A stretch of DNA of 64,000 nt. It comes from Phymorhynchus buccinoides. Its lineage: Eukaryota; Mollusca; Gastropoda; Neogastropoda; Raphitomidae. The stretch covers positions 43,727,570-43,791,569 of the forward strand of contig CM065700.1 in NCBI GenBank assembly GCA_017654935.2, given 5' to 3'. Position 1 is the first letter of the stretch; the number at the start of each line of letters is the position of its first letter. Of this stretch, positions 43,640-55,975 are shown one piece after another. The notes under the pieces were generated by a model. The model searched no databases, was not told where the DNA came from, and saw only the letters and a program-made list of their open reading frames with translations. The translations under genes were made by a program, and so were the position numbers.

Positions 43640-44828
43640 TTTGATGCGAGCCCTATCCTCTAAACTCCCTATCTATTTCCCTGTCCTTTAAACTCCCTGT
43701 CCTTTAAACTCCCTGTCCTTTAGACTCCCTATCCATTTGCCTATCTAAACTCCCTATCCATTTCCCTATCCTTCAAGCTCCCTATCCATTTCCCTATCTA
43801 AACTCCCTATCCATTTCCCTAACTAAACTCCCTATCCATTTCCCTATCTAAACTCCCTATCCATTTCCCTATCTAAACTCCCTATCCATTTCCCTATCTA
43901 AACTCCCTATCCATTTCCCTATCCTTAAACTCCCTATCCATTTCCCTATCCTTTAAACTCCTTATCCATTTCCCTATCCTTTTAACTCCCTATCCATTTT
44001 CCATGTCCTTTAAACTCCCTATCCATTTCCCTATCCTTTAAACTCCCTATCCATTTCCCTATCCTTTAAACTCCCTATCCTTTAAACTATCTATCCATTT
44101 CCCTATCCTTTATAGACTTCCTATCCTCTAAACTCCCTATCCATGTTCCTATCCTTTAAGATCCATGTCCATATCCTTTAAACTCCCTATCCATTTCTAT
44201 ATCCTTTAAGCTCCCTATCCATTTCCATATCCTTTAAACTCCCTATCCATTTCCTATCCTCTAAACTCCTTATCCATTTCCTTATCCTTTTAAGCTCCCT
44301 ATCCATTTCCTATCTTCTAAACTCCCTATCCATTTCCCTATCCTTTAAACTCCCTATCCATTTCCTTATTCTTTTAACTCCCTATCCATTTCCCAATCTT
44401 TAAGCTCCCTGTCGTTTTCCTTATCCTTTAAACTCCCCATCCATTTCCCTATCCTCTGAACTCCCTATCCATTTCCCTATCTAAACTCCCTATCCTCTAA
44501 GCTCCCTATCCTCTAAGCTCCCTATCCTCTAAACTCCCTATCCATTTCCCTATCCTCTAAACACTATCCTCTAAGCTCCCTATCCATTTCCCTATCCTCT
44601 AAGCTCCCTATCCATTTCCCTATCCTCTAAACTCCTTATCCATTTCCTTATCCTCTAAACTCCTTATCCATTTCCCTATCCTCTAAGCTCCCTATCCATT
44701 TCCCTATCCTCTAAACTCCTTATCCATTTCCTTATCCTCTAAACTCCTTATCCCTTTCCCTATCCTCTAAACTCCCTATCCATTTCCCTATGCTCTAAAC
44801 TCCCTATCCATTTCCCTATCCTCTAAAC
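43640..44828 (+). repeat. Minisatellite, 25-28 bp unit, about 1.2 kb
   Basis: CTCCCTATCCATTTCCCTAT followed by CCTTTAAA or CCTCTAAA recurs with few changes. Variant units (CTAAA against CCTTTAAA against CCTCTAAA) cluster in blocks, showing local unit spread. No coding content. Confidence 0.95.
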
Positions 44829-45133
44829 TTTGTGAGAGGGGGAGAGAGAGTGAGTGCGAGATGGAGAGAGATCTATATGCGCAATGTGCTTATATGTGAA
44901 TGTATGTTTTGATTATGTGTGTGTGTGTGTGTGTGTTTTTAGTTTCTGCAGGTTGAGACAGCTCAATTTCTGTTTTTTCCTTTCCTCTTTGAAATAAATT
45001 AAGCCATCCAAACAGTCGGTGACAAGTTTTACACTATCAACTTATCTGTTAACAAAACTAACATTGTTTCTTATTTTTGTCTGTGGCGGTAATCTCATTT
45101 CTACACTGCTGCGCAATTTGTGACCTTCTCTGG

Positions 45134-45345
45134 ATTGGTCGATTTCCATGGATCTTCTAACCAATGGTGTGTCAGCATTCACGTTTGACCAATGACAGGC
45201 CTGCATTCTTTACTCGCTTGGCCAATGGCAATGGTCCGTCTGCATTCTTTAGTATGACCAATAGTATGTCTGCTTTCATCAGGCTTTTGACCAATGGGAA
45301 GCCTGCACTCTTTCGTCTCTTGGCCAATGGTGTGTCTGCTTTCAT
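45134..45345 (+). repeat. 33-bp repeat array with one CCAAT box per unit
   Basis: CCAAT starts at 45,161, 45,189, 45,222, 45,258, 45,291 and 45,324 (spacing 28, 33, 36, 33, 33), with an inverted ATTGG at 45,134. Units share GACCAATG...CTGCATTCTTT; outside CCAATG they are quite diverged. No transcript start could be assigned. Confidence 0.75.
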
Positions 45346-45359
45346 CCGCTTACAATTTC

Positions 45360-46410
45360 CCCTTGCTCTTGTGATGATCTGTGTCTTTCCCTGGTTGTGT
45401 GCAAGCGTGGTGAGTTGTCGAGGGCCTGAAATTAAAATGGCTTAATTGGCTTAAGTTTCTAAAAACTGTGAATGGCATAGGATTCGTAATGGGCATTTCA
45501 GCATCATTTTTGTTTTGAAGAGGTCAGAGAGAGAGAGAGATTGTGTGGGTATGGGGGATGTTTGCACGCGCGCGTGTGTGTGTGACTACAATTATGTAAA
45601 CTGAGCATGGTATGTGTTTGTGCTGTATGTATTTGTGTGTATGTACATACACCTGCATAATTATGTATTTATGACAGCGAGATCTTCTCTTTCCTTGCCC
45701 CTCCCACAAGAACAGACTCTAAGAAACAAAACAACATGATCCATTTTCTGACCTCTAACCTTTGCATATTTGCCTAGCAAAACGCAACAATCTATTTCTC
45801 CAGTGATGCTGTAAACTGATTCGGTGTATTTTGTCAACACTAATATTTCAGTTTTTTGGGTTTAAAAAAAAAATTATTATTCTCTTCATAATTTCATAAT
45901 TGTTTAAGTTATCATCTCAATTTTTGGTTGGTGCTTCTTTTTTCTTTGTTTATTTTTAACTTTAGCTAAGCGTGCTTTATGGTTTTTGTTGCTTTTTGTT
46001 TCATTATCCTTCGAGTTAAAACTGCTCAAAGTGAAGTTTTATGCATTTTTAAAAACTTTTTTTTACTCTTTTTTTTTAGGTCTATTTATTTTCTGCGACC
46101 ACCTTTGCTTCAGTCCATTCAACTCAACAGATTTGATTTTTTTATTTTAAATCGTTTGAGTGTGATGCAGGCGGTAATGATGATATTTTTTTAAAAATCG
46201 CTGAATAATTTCCGTGCAGCAGCACTCTTTGAAGTTGATTTAAAATGCAGAAATCAGTTTTGATAAATTTAAATGCAAGTTTTACATAAATCTCACAAAT
46301 TGTATTTTGCTGCTAACCATGATTGCTTCAGCGAATTCCCTTCATGCGTGCTTGTGTTAATGGTTATTATGTTAAGCTATTATTTAATTAGGGGGATGTG
46401 TGCTTATTTA
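45360..46410. other. AT-rich sequence without a recognised feature
   Basis: Short GA, GT and T-rich runs only. Open frames here lack splice context or domain resemblance. Confidence 0.5.
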
Positions 46411-46735
46411 CTGCTAATAATAATAAACGGACACTTATATAGCGCTTTTTATCGAGCACAAAGCGCTTTACAATCAGCATTGAAACACTCACAGACATAC
46501 ATGCACACAGACACACACACAACAGACACACACGTACGTAAGTGCACGCACACGAGGGAACGCGTTCTTGTACACAGACACACACACACAGACCCACACA
46601 CTTTTCATCAAACACACAGAAAACACATTCTCACTGAAACGCACACACACACATTACACAAACATACGCTTGTACAAACACGCGCACACAAACACACACA
46701 AATTTTACTTATGATTTGTAAATGATGCAACCGAT
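46410..46735. repeat. GCGCTTT tail module plus CA tract
   Basis: CACTTATATAGCGCTTTTTA and CAAAGCGCTTTACAAT, then (CA)n. The same module with ATT repeats occurs at 47,797-47,860 and elsewhere, consistent with a SINE/LINE 3' end. Confidence 0.65.
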
Positions 46736-46768
46736 AATAGCGTTTCTTTGTTGTTTTTTTCAAAGAGT

Positions 46769-47356
46769 TAGGCCGTGTACACACATATATGCGGAGATTC
46801 CATGAGGAAACCCGCAAATAAGTTTTTGTTTGTGGCTCAAGCCACAAACCTATAACTCACTTTGTCTGTCGGTCCAAAATTGTTGCACATTTTGACAAAA
46901 TTGTCACACTTCAAATCGAGGCTACACTTCTGGCCGCTCTTTAAAATGATGTATTTTAAAAGCGTACAAAATAATAAACATACGTAATACAGACACTACA
47001 ACAGACACGACGAGTATGCGGTGCTTCTTTCGATGAGTACAAGTAGGATACATAGTTTTAAATGTTTTCCAAAAGATATAAAAAGTTACGAAATGGTGCA
47101 GAGATAACATTCTGGTTTACAGATTAAAATTATTGAAAATCCAGGGGAGGTAACTCATGATTGGAGTGGTAAAAATAGACCGCGTGCCACAAACTATTGC
47201 GATTTCGCGCTTGTTTTAAAGAGAAGGGAACAGATTTGCGCACGTGTCTGAATTTCCCCTAATCTGTACATTTTGACCCTTCTTTCTTCCACTTAATTAC
47301 AGATTGCGTGTGGGATTTCCGCTCGGAATCTGCGCATATGTGTGTACACGGCCTCA
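46769..47356. mobile_element. MITE, 588 bp (GGCCGTGTACACACATAT ends)
   Basis: GGCCGTGTACACACATATAT at the left pairs with ATATGTGTGTACACGGCC at the right. The inner CGGAGATTCC/GGAATCTGCG also pairs. No transposase frame. Confidence 0.8.
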
Positions 47357-47605
47357 GTGTACTTGTTATGAGAGAATAATGAAGGAGAGAGAGAGGGACG
47401 GAGAGAGAGTTAATTTCTCCTGAATCACTTAGATGATCTGTTTGAATATCATAGGCACACCACTGTTGTTGCTTCTGCGTGTGTGAAACCCCGTTTTAGT
47501 TCAATGGAAGGCGTCTGTAACATGCACACAGAGTTCAAATGTGGAGATCATGTTTTATTAACTTTTTCATGAATCTCTGCGAAAGCGAAAATTATGTTCC
47601 TGATG

Positions 47606-48083
47606 TTAACCCTTTAACCGCCAGCCGTCTTTGAGCCAAATATTTCCATTAAAGCTACTTGGCTACATAACAGATTTTGTCTGCAATATTGTGGGATTTC
47701 TCTGTGACACATTTAGAGAGGGGTCAATCCTTACTACAACACAATATTGAATAACAGACCCTGATTTCAAAAGCTTTTATGACATGGTTGTTAATAATAA
47801 TAATAATTGTACATTTATATAGCGCTTTACCTCAGATGAGCCCAAAGCGCTTTGCAATCAATGATTCATCAACAGACAACAACACAGCATTAACCAACAA
47901 CAGCGCATATACAAAGCAACTCTCTCTCTCTCTCTTTAACACACACGCACACACGCACACGCACACACACACACACACACACACGCGCACACACACACAC
48001 ACATAAACACACATATTTATCGACGCCAACTCGTTCATACCCCATGTGGTGCAAAAATGCGACATTGGCGGTGAAAGGGTTAA
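47606..48083. mobile_element. TTAACCCTTT MITE with a GCGCTTT/CA insertion
   Basis: Outer ends TTAACCCTTTAACCGCCAG and GGCGGTGAAAGGGTTAA. The interior is split by 47,795-48,010 (AATAATAATAATTG, TATATAGCGCTTTACCTC, CA tract). A second, one-ended copy starts at 48,177. Confidence 0.75.
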
Positions 48084-48369
48084 ACATCCAAAATGTACAC
48101 AGTTTAGTGTGAAGAGCATGTCTCATTACTCTTTCTTTGACATTAACTAGAGTACTAAAGGGGGTTGCGTACCCCTTAACCCTTTCACCGCCAGCTATTT
48201 TTCAGCCAAAGAATACCATAACTGGGTAGAGCGAAAAACAAAATCCGCTATATTGGGAATTCCTGTGTGTCATGTCTTTTTTTGTGGTAACTCTGCTTGT
48301 CATTTCTGGGTTTTTTTCCCTGGTACTTTATAACAAATTATAACCAGTTTAGTAGGCACAAGTTGTGGA

Positions 48370-49205
48370 AGATTTTGGATAAATTGTAACTCAAGCATGG
48401 GGCTGTGGGTGGATGCCTCGTGCCTCCATATGGGGAGCTGGACCCCTCCACGTGTCTCTCCCCATGGGGATTCTGAGGGTCTTTCATACAAATAGTTCCC
48501 CCACCTTCTGGAAGTTCTGTGCTTGTAGCTTCCTCTAATCTGTCACCCTCTGACTCTGCCTTTTCCCTTCGCTTTCTGTCTTTCTGGCTTATTGGCTCAT
48601 TCTCCTGCCTTTTTTTCCACGCAAAAAAAATCTTCCAAATAATTTTCCCATTTGAGCGTCTCAGAAATTGGAATGTGTCGAAGACTGAATGCAGCAGGGA
48701 GACCACTGAAAACTGAAAGACGGACACATATGTGACCCAGCACCATGAAAGGGACATTAAGTCACTGGGCTAGTTTCTCATAACAGGCTTGCAAAGTCAA
48801 AATTATCTCTTTTTTATCAATTTTGAGTTATCAGTATTTTCTTGCTCTCTAACATCCCATCTTTCATATTTATAAAGGACAATCCTTGTTATTGTCTCTA
48901 AATACTCACAAAAAGTGCTTTGAAATTAGTAGGTTGATGCATTTTCTTCAGCTAGGCTAAACTTTAGACTGATTTCGCAAAATGTCCGACAATCACCCTT
49001 CCAACTTTGAATGCTCATAACGCTAAAACAAAAAAAGTTACAAGAATGGTTCTTATATCATTTGAAAAAGAATGTCTGAAGTTTTTCACTGGACCATTGT
49101 CTCGGAAAGGTCATTTTGACACTTAATGTCCCTTTCGTGGTGCCGGGTCACATGTGTACTTTACCCATTATTGGCCATATGGCGTGGGAACGCAGAAGAA
49201 GAAGT
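48370..49205 (-). repeat. D1 repeat, A-type, split by an inverted-repeat element
   Basis: Minus-strand A-type D1: GTTCCCACGCCATATGGCC at 49,190, then an insertion (48,733-49,150), then GTGTCCGTCTTTCAGTTTTC and the D1 body to 48,370. Confidence 0.8.
48733..49150. mobile_element. MITE, 418 bp (TGACCCAGCACCA ends), inside D1
   Basis: TGACCCAGCACCATGAAAGG at the left pairs with CCTTTCGTGGTGCCGGGTCA at the right; the next bases (GACATTAAGT/ACTTAATGTC) also pair. The flanks CATATG and CACATG suggest a short target duplication. Confidence 0.8.
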
Positions 49206-49917
49206 AATTCGAGCAGTGTATTTAGTATGTGTATTCTGTGTAAGATCTATGCATGTGTGACACAATTTATTGTGTGGTGTGATTGTGCATACCATATTGA
49301 AACTAAGAACTTATTGCATCAAGATCAGTTTTTGTCGTATAATTGTCAAAATTATGTTTTGATTTGATGGCTGGGATTGAGAAATGCTTCAATCTTGTCA
49401 CTACCCTTATTTTGTTTAGGCCTTGCCATGATAATAATTTTGTATCAAATTTTACTAACAGTTTAAACTGAAATTGTTAAAACGAGTTCTTAAAGATGAC
49501 AGAAGTTGTGACCTTTTTTGTGGTCTGTGTGTGTGTGTGTGCAATATCATCTTTACCAGATGAGTTATATCATTTATTAATATTATATTGCCGAGGTCTG
49601 GATAATTACGAAGAAAGGTAACTGAATTGTGTACTACTAAAACTTCAATGCGGTCATAATTGTTTCAACAAAATCGTATCAATGGTTCCCATTTTTCACT
49701 TCACGAGAGAAACATTTTTTTAATGACTTGACCCAGCTGCTTTGCATGCTTCAAACAAAGCCAAGGTGAAGTTCAAATGCGTTATGTTTGTTAGTTTGTA
49801 TGTTTGATTCGGGTCGTCTTTTTCATGCTTTGTATTTCCTCTCTCAAATTGATAATAATATATGTCTGATTCATTTTTATTTTCCACATCATGACTGAAA
49901 CAAAGGGAAGACTTGTG
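49206..49917. other. AT-rich sequence without a recognised feature
   Basis: No coding frame, inverted repeat or tandem array found beyond a 14-base GT run near 49,528. Confidence 0.5.
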
Positions 49918-50297
49918 TCAGGGCCGGATCTAGGGGGGGTGCTTTGGGTGCTGCAGCACCCCCCCTCGGCTGTCCCCCCAAAAAAAAACCCCAAAGGAGA
50001 TGCTCTTGCAATAAGGTGATAATTACATGTTTGATTGTCTTTTGTGTGTTATGACTGCAAGCTAAGCAAGGTGCAAAACTGATAGAACGCTCTTAAGAAG
50101 TTCTGTTCTGAGCTCACAGGAGATGCCACAAAACAATTTTAAAATGTTGAAAACTCGTTTTCGGCAGGGGGGATTCGCCCCCCTGGACCCCCCACCAGGC
50201 TTTGCCCCTGGACCCCAACGTGGCCTAGGCGGCCCCTGAACCCCGGCCTACAAAAAGTTTCAAGCACCCCCCCCTTCAAAAGTCTGTGATCCGGCCC
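49918..50297. mobile_element. hAT-like MITE (CAGGGCCGGATC ends), 380 bp
   Basis: CAGGGCCGGATCTAGGGGG at the left pairs with TCTGTGATCCGGCCCTG at the right. TTGTGT directly flanks both sides. The interior is rich in CCCCTGGACCCC, typical of hAT-derived MITEs. Confidence 0.7.
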
Positions 50298-50818
50298 TGT
50301 TGTGTGATAGATGTGGATGTATAAGAATGTATATATTCATGCAAAGTTGTAAATGTGTAATTAAATATGAGGTGTGTGTGTGTGTATGAGGTGTGTGTGT
50401 GGGGGGGTGGTGGTGAATGTGTATGCTTGCATCCTTGTGTGTATGTGTTTGTGCGTGCCTGTGTGAGTGTAATGTGTGTGTGTGCGTGCGCCCACGCCTG
50501 CGCATATTATGTATGCATTTTTGATAACAGTGCGTGCTTACATGCGCACATCTTTCAATGTGTGTGTACATTTGAGTTATATGCAGACCTGAATGCAATG
50601 GAATTATGGCTTCTTTTTTTTATGTTGGTTTCATACACAAAACTGAAGCACACATAAAAAAAGACATTTAGTGACTTCGCCATTGTTTCAAAAATAAAAT
50701 GAAACATTTTGAAAAAAAAAAATGCAATTGGACTTCGTTGTTTCAATAACAGACAGATAGCAAAAAGAGCCGGTCTTGTCTATCCGTTTGTCTATTTGTT
50801 TGTCTCTTTCTGGCTTCA

Positions 50819-50821
<3 letters not shown>

Positions 50822-50911
<90 letters not shown>

Positions 50912-50932
50912 GTCTCTCTCTCTCTCTCTCTA
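50822..50932 (+). repeat. (TC)n microsatellite
   Basis: Nearly pure TC with a few TG steps. A GT tract also lies at 50,370-50,480. No gene in 50.3-51.07 kb. Confidence 0.95.
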
Positions 50933-51075
50933 TTTTTTTTATTTTACTTTTTTCATCACAATGTGTAAAAAAAATAGGAAGGATGTGTGTGTACGGGTGC
51001 GCGCATGTGTGTCATTGAAAAAAATAGCGATATTGATCATCATATTCAGCGCCTTTTAAGAGGGAGTGCTTTCTA

Positions 51076-51375
51076 GTTTCTTCTTCTTCTGCATTCCCAA
51101 GCCATATGGTCATAATGGGTGAGGTACGTATGTGTCTGGTTTTCAGTTTTTACCTGTCTCCCCTCTGCATTCAGCCGACACATTCTGATTTTGGAGGAGC
51201 TGAAAGGAAAAAATTATTGGAGACTTTTTTTTAGAAAAAAACCCCCTGGAGAGTAAGCCAATAAGGCAGAAAAAAAACCTGTACGTAGATAACAGAAAGG
51301 AAAAGGCAGAATCAAAGAGTGACAGATTAAAGGAAAAGCACAGAACTTCCAGAAGGGGGGGAAACTAGTTGTACA
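51076..51375 (+). repeat. D1 repeat, A-type
   Basis: TTCTTCTTCTGCATTCCCAA, GTGTCTGGTTTTCAGTTTTT, CATTCTGATTTTGGAGGAGC and the body CAGAACTTCCAGAAGGGGGG. The 3' module is missing. Confidence 0.8.
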
Positions 51376-51389
51376 AAAGTTGTATTGTA

Positions 51390-52080
51390 TTCAAATGTGA
51401 AGGTGCCTAGTGTGGACGGCATGATCACCCAACTGCAGTGGCCTCCACTCAAAGACAGGAGAAGATCAGCAAGGTTGGCCACCTCCTTCAAATTCCACCA
51501 TGGAGAGGTGGCCATCAACAATCCACACAGGCCAGTCCCTCAACCACCCTCCAGACTGACGAGACAGACTCACACTGCAGCCTACTTGCTTCCTGCCTGA
51601 GACAGTGAGATTAATATTGTCCAATTGGTCATGGACCCTTATGGACGGTTTCCTGCCTGAATGAATGAAAAATGGTGTTTTACGTCCTCTCGGTCTGGAA
51701 CAGACACATATGGGACATTTGTAAATACAAAGATGGTGGGAACAATACTGGAGGCAATGCCCGGAGGCAGTGCAACTCCAGTAAAGTCCCGATTTTTTAA
51801 CAATACAGATAGGTGTAGCAGTAACCACGCACGGTTTCCTGCCTGCAGAACCAATGAGGCTTTATACTGCCTATTCGTGTTGGCCAAGGGCGATAATTAT
51901 ATGTAGGTGGTGCTTTCACTTGAGAGAGAGAAGGAGGGAGAGAGAGAGAGAAGGAGGGAGATAGATAGATAGGAAGTAGTATAGGCCTACTCATTCTTCC
52001 CGAGGGTTGTGTATGAGTGGAACAGTCTTCCACCTGTACTGAGGCTATTTCATCTGCCTCGGTGGAGGACTTCGTTCTTC
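51390..52080 (+). pseudogene. LINE C-terminal fragment, interrupted
   Basis: 51,405-51,515 reads VPSVDGMITQLQWPPLKDRR then SARLATSFKFHHGEVAI. 51,990-52,035 reads FFPRVVYEWNSLPP. Both are typical of the very C-terminus of non-LTR reverse transcriptase ORFs and occur in that order. The stretch between contains a D3 copy (51,650-51,800) and a GA tract (51,920-51,970). Confidence 0.65.
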
Positions 52081-52278
52081 TTCTTCTGCGTTCCCTGGCC
52101 AAAAGCCATAATGGATAAAGTACGCCGGGGGTGCATGTGGGTCTGCCTGAAGCCTGAACTCAGGCAATTTGATGCTGCTTCAGGCAGCTGAGTGCCTGAA
52201 GAAAGGACTGTAAAAACAAAAAAGCATGTATATATATACTGATTATATTAACCTGTACGAATAAAAATTGGTTCCTTT

Positions 52279-52437
<159 letters not shown>

Positions 52438-52585
52438 AATGTTGCATGCGGATAGGTAGTTTGAATAACTAGGCCAAGTTTGAAAATGGAGGTCACTGAT
52501 CAAAAGTCAAGGTCATTGGAGCCAAAAATGCTTCCGCGCGGCTGGCGGTCTAGCGTCCTAACACTCACTGGTTGACAATGCTTAA

Positions 52586-52707
52586 AGAGCCCCCACGTCA
52601 CGTGTCACATTCCCTCTTATACTTGGAAGGTTTGTTAAGATTTCTTACCAGCTATAAGAGGGAAAACACGTGAAAACCATGATTTTGACACGTGACGTGG
52701 TGGGTCT
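52586..52707. mobile_element. TTAA-type hairpin MITE, 122 bp
   Basis: TTAA-AGAGCCCCCACGTCACG...CGTGACGTGGTGGGTCT-TTAA, with the central TTCTTACCAGCTATAAGAGG. A compact intact copy outside the palindrome. Confidence 0.85.
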
Positions 52708-52894
52708 TTAAAAAGATGACGCACCATCTTGTCATCTTCAAATTGACGTTGATCCCTATTGTTTTCAACAAGCGCGTCAGTTATCGTTATGATAACGTCT
52801 TCTGATTGGTAGATGGAACGGGCTGGATTCTTATTCCCAATTTCCTGCACAAAAGCCATGCCAAGTTCATCCCAGAGGGTAGGATGTTGTTTGT

Positions 52895-53335
52895 TGTTTT
52901 TGTACCCTGGCTAAAAGACTCAAGGGATCATCCCAACATTTGAACACTATGGTACAAACCTATTTTGTTCTTTATGTCTATAGGCTGTAAACCTATTTTG
53001 TTCTTTATATCTATTATGATCTGTGTTTCTATCTTTTCATATATATAATCAGTGTTTATGTACAATGCTTTGTTTATTTGATTTGATTTTTCTTGGATGT
53101 ACGTGTAGGCATTACTCATTGTTTGTAGAGTTTAGCTCCATGTTAATGTACAGCGCTCTGAGCTCCCTGCAAAGGCAGTAGAGCGCTTTATAAATGTCCA
53201 GAATTATTATTATTATTATTATTATTACAATTGCATCAGCTAGGGATGAGAACATTACGTGTGTGACCGTTTTTGATTACCCCGCCACGTGGGTGGCCAC
53301 ACTCCGCCTTCGGGGGATAGAGGGTATGATAATTT
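52895..53335 (-). repeat. Dispersed repeat D4 with an ATT-tailed insertion
   Basis: The D4 flanks (CCCTGGCTAAAAGACTCAAG ... ACACTATGGTACAAA and GCTAGGGATGAGAACATTAC, GATTACCCCGCCACGTGGG) are separated by 52,968-53,228, which contains GCGCTCTGAGCTC, GAGCGCTTTATAAAT and (ATT)n. Confidence 0.75.
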
Positions 53336-53343
53336 CCATTTCC

Positions 53344-53565
<222 letters not shown>

Positions 53566-54075
53566 GGTCTTTGGAAAGAGGGAGACAGACAAATAAGACA
53601 GTCTTAAGTGTTGTATCAAATAACAACACTTAAGGCTCTTGGAAATGTCCATCTTAGTCAGACACACAGACAATAGGATGAAAGAGAGCGGGGAAAAGCC
53701 TACCTAAAAAAAAATTTTTAAAAATGAAAAGGGGGGGGGGGGGGGGGGGGGAGAGAAAAGGAGCAAGGAAACAAATGTTATGTTTTATACTCATTTTTAT
53801 TTTACACGGTGGAAGACAAGTTTCCATATGCGTTGTACAATGCCAATGGACAATAAAGAAACTTATGACTTATGACAGAGAGAATGGATGAATGGGCGAA
53901 TGAATGAATGGTAAATTATTGTGGAAACTCTTTTACATGCCATTTTACATGGATACAGAAAGAGAGAGAGAGAAAGAGAGAGAGAGAGCAGTAAAAGAAT
54001 TGTCTTTGAAAGGAGAGACGGGAGGGAGAGACAGACACAGAGAGCGAGATGACATTTTCCCGTAGGGAGAATTGT

Positions 54076-54128
<53 letters not shown>

Positions 54129-55975
54129 AGAGAACACTGAAAATGTTTACTGCAAGGTCACCGGCCTGTATGCAAGGGAGGTAACAAAATATGACACACA
54201 ACATAATATGAATAAAATAAATAAACAAAACAAAACATCATGCACGAGTTAAGCATTTCGCATCAACAACAAAAATACAACAGTGGATTTTCCTTAAACA
54301 CCAAATGCATTGGATAGAGATATTTATAAAATACTATCTAGTTTAAATTTTCTTCTTCTCTTCTCTTTAAGGCATAATATATAAACATTGCCACGGAGCG
54401 ATTTATAAATGTTGTTTCGTTTTGCAATAGTACAGATAAATGCATATTTTCATTTGTATTTTTGAAGGCTTTAGTTAAGTACTTTTTTCTTAACATTTGA
54501 TACAGTGGACACACTAGCAAGAAGTGCCGTTCATCTTCTATAACGTTACAATTTGGACAGCTCTTCGATTTATTTGAATATCGCCTGTGAAAATTAATAC
54601 CAGAAACGCCAAGTCTAAATCTTGTGAATGCAGTACGGAATTTCATAATAGTTATGTCTGTAAGATACTTTTCCGGGTTCAACCAGGATTTAAAACATCG
54701 ATACGTATCAAACCTGTCACTTTCGTGGAGTTTACCAGACCATTCTTGCTTATAGCAATCAATTATCCGTTGCCTAAACACATGTAAAAATATTTTTTCG
54801 TTTCCCACCCCACCATTTAACCATACTTCTGAAAAACCATATGTATCTAAACAACGTCTAACTGTACTGACCCAGTTATGCTTGTCAAATTGATTGTCTT
54901 TTTCTTGGGTGCACTTGTTTCTAGACATTACATATGCCTGTTTTGGTCATCTGCACCGATCTAATTTTTGTAACTTAAACCAATATCTGATTGCTTTTAA
55001 AATACAATCGACAAATAAAAGATATCTACCTAGTTCGCCGTATGCCATCAGGTTTGGGGTCTTAGGACTAATTTGGAGAAATCTTTTACAAGCGAATAGA
55101 TGAGGAGATTCTATAATTTGGAAACGTGACATGCCCCAAATTTCGGCAGAATATAACAACATCGGTTTTACTTGTGCATCAAACAATTTGAAGAAAACTG
55201 TCGGATCCATTGTTCCAAGAGACCACATTGTTTTAAAAATCTCTACAACTTTGCCTTTAGCTCTACCTGCTAATTCCTCCAGAGCTGAATCAAAGGATAA
55301 TTTAGTAGTTATTGTAAAACCTAAATATTTATAACTATTGACAATTTTTATTTCTGTTCCTTCGTAAAACCATTTTTCTGTCCTAGATAAATGCCCACCT
55401 CTTCTAAAAACCGTTACTTTTGTTTTGCTAAGATTGACCCTTAAACCAAGCGATTTTGACGCCTCAGCAAGATTATCAATTTGATGTTGAAGCCCTACTG
55501 GTGTGGATGAAATCAAGCATATATCGTCAGCAAAAAGGAGTAAGAAAATTTCCCGCAAACCCGGCAAAAACTGAAAACCATGTTTTCCTTTTTTGGTAAC
55601 ATTATCAGCAACTTCAGTTATTAACAAGGAAAAAATCAGGGGGGACAACATGCACCCTTGCTTCACACCTGCTGGACAATCGAAAAACTCAGATACCTCC
55701 GTTTGCCAACGAACACAACATTGAACTGAACTAAGCTATCCACAAAAAGTTAAGGATCACTTGCAAACTAATTCATAACTTTCCCAATAAGAAAGCCAAT
55801 GCGTTGAATTTTGGCCAACATTTAATTCAATGCTTTAGTGATAACGATACACAATTGCCTTCAATTTCGAGCAATCGTTTGGTCTGTACATTTGATCAAA
55901 GTGGGTACGTATCGAAATTTGATTTCCCAAAGTCATTGAAATCACAAGACAGGGCATTCTGATGCTCCCAAAAGT

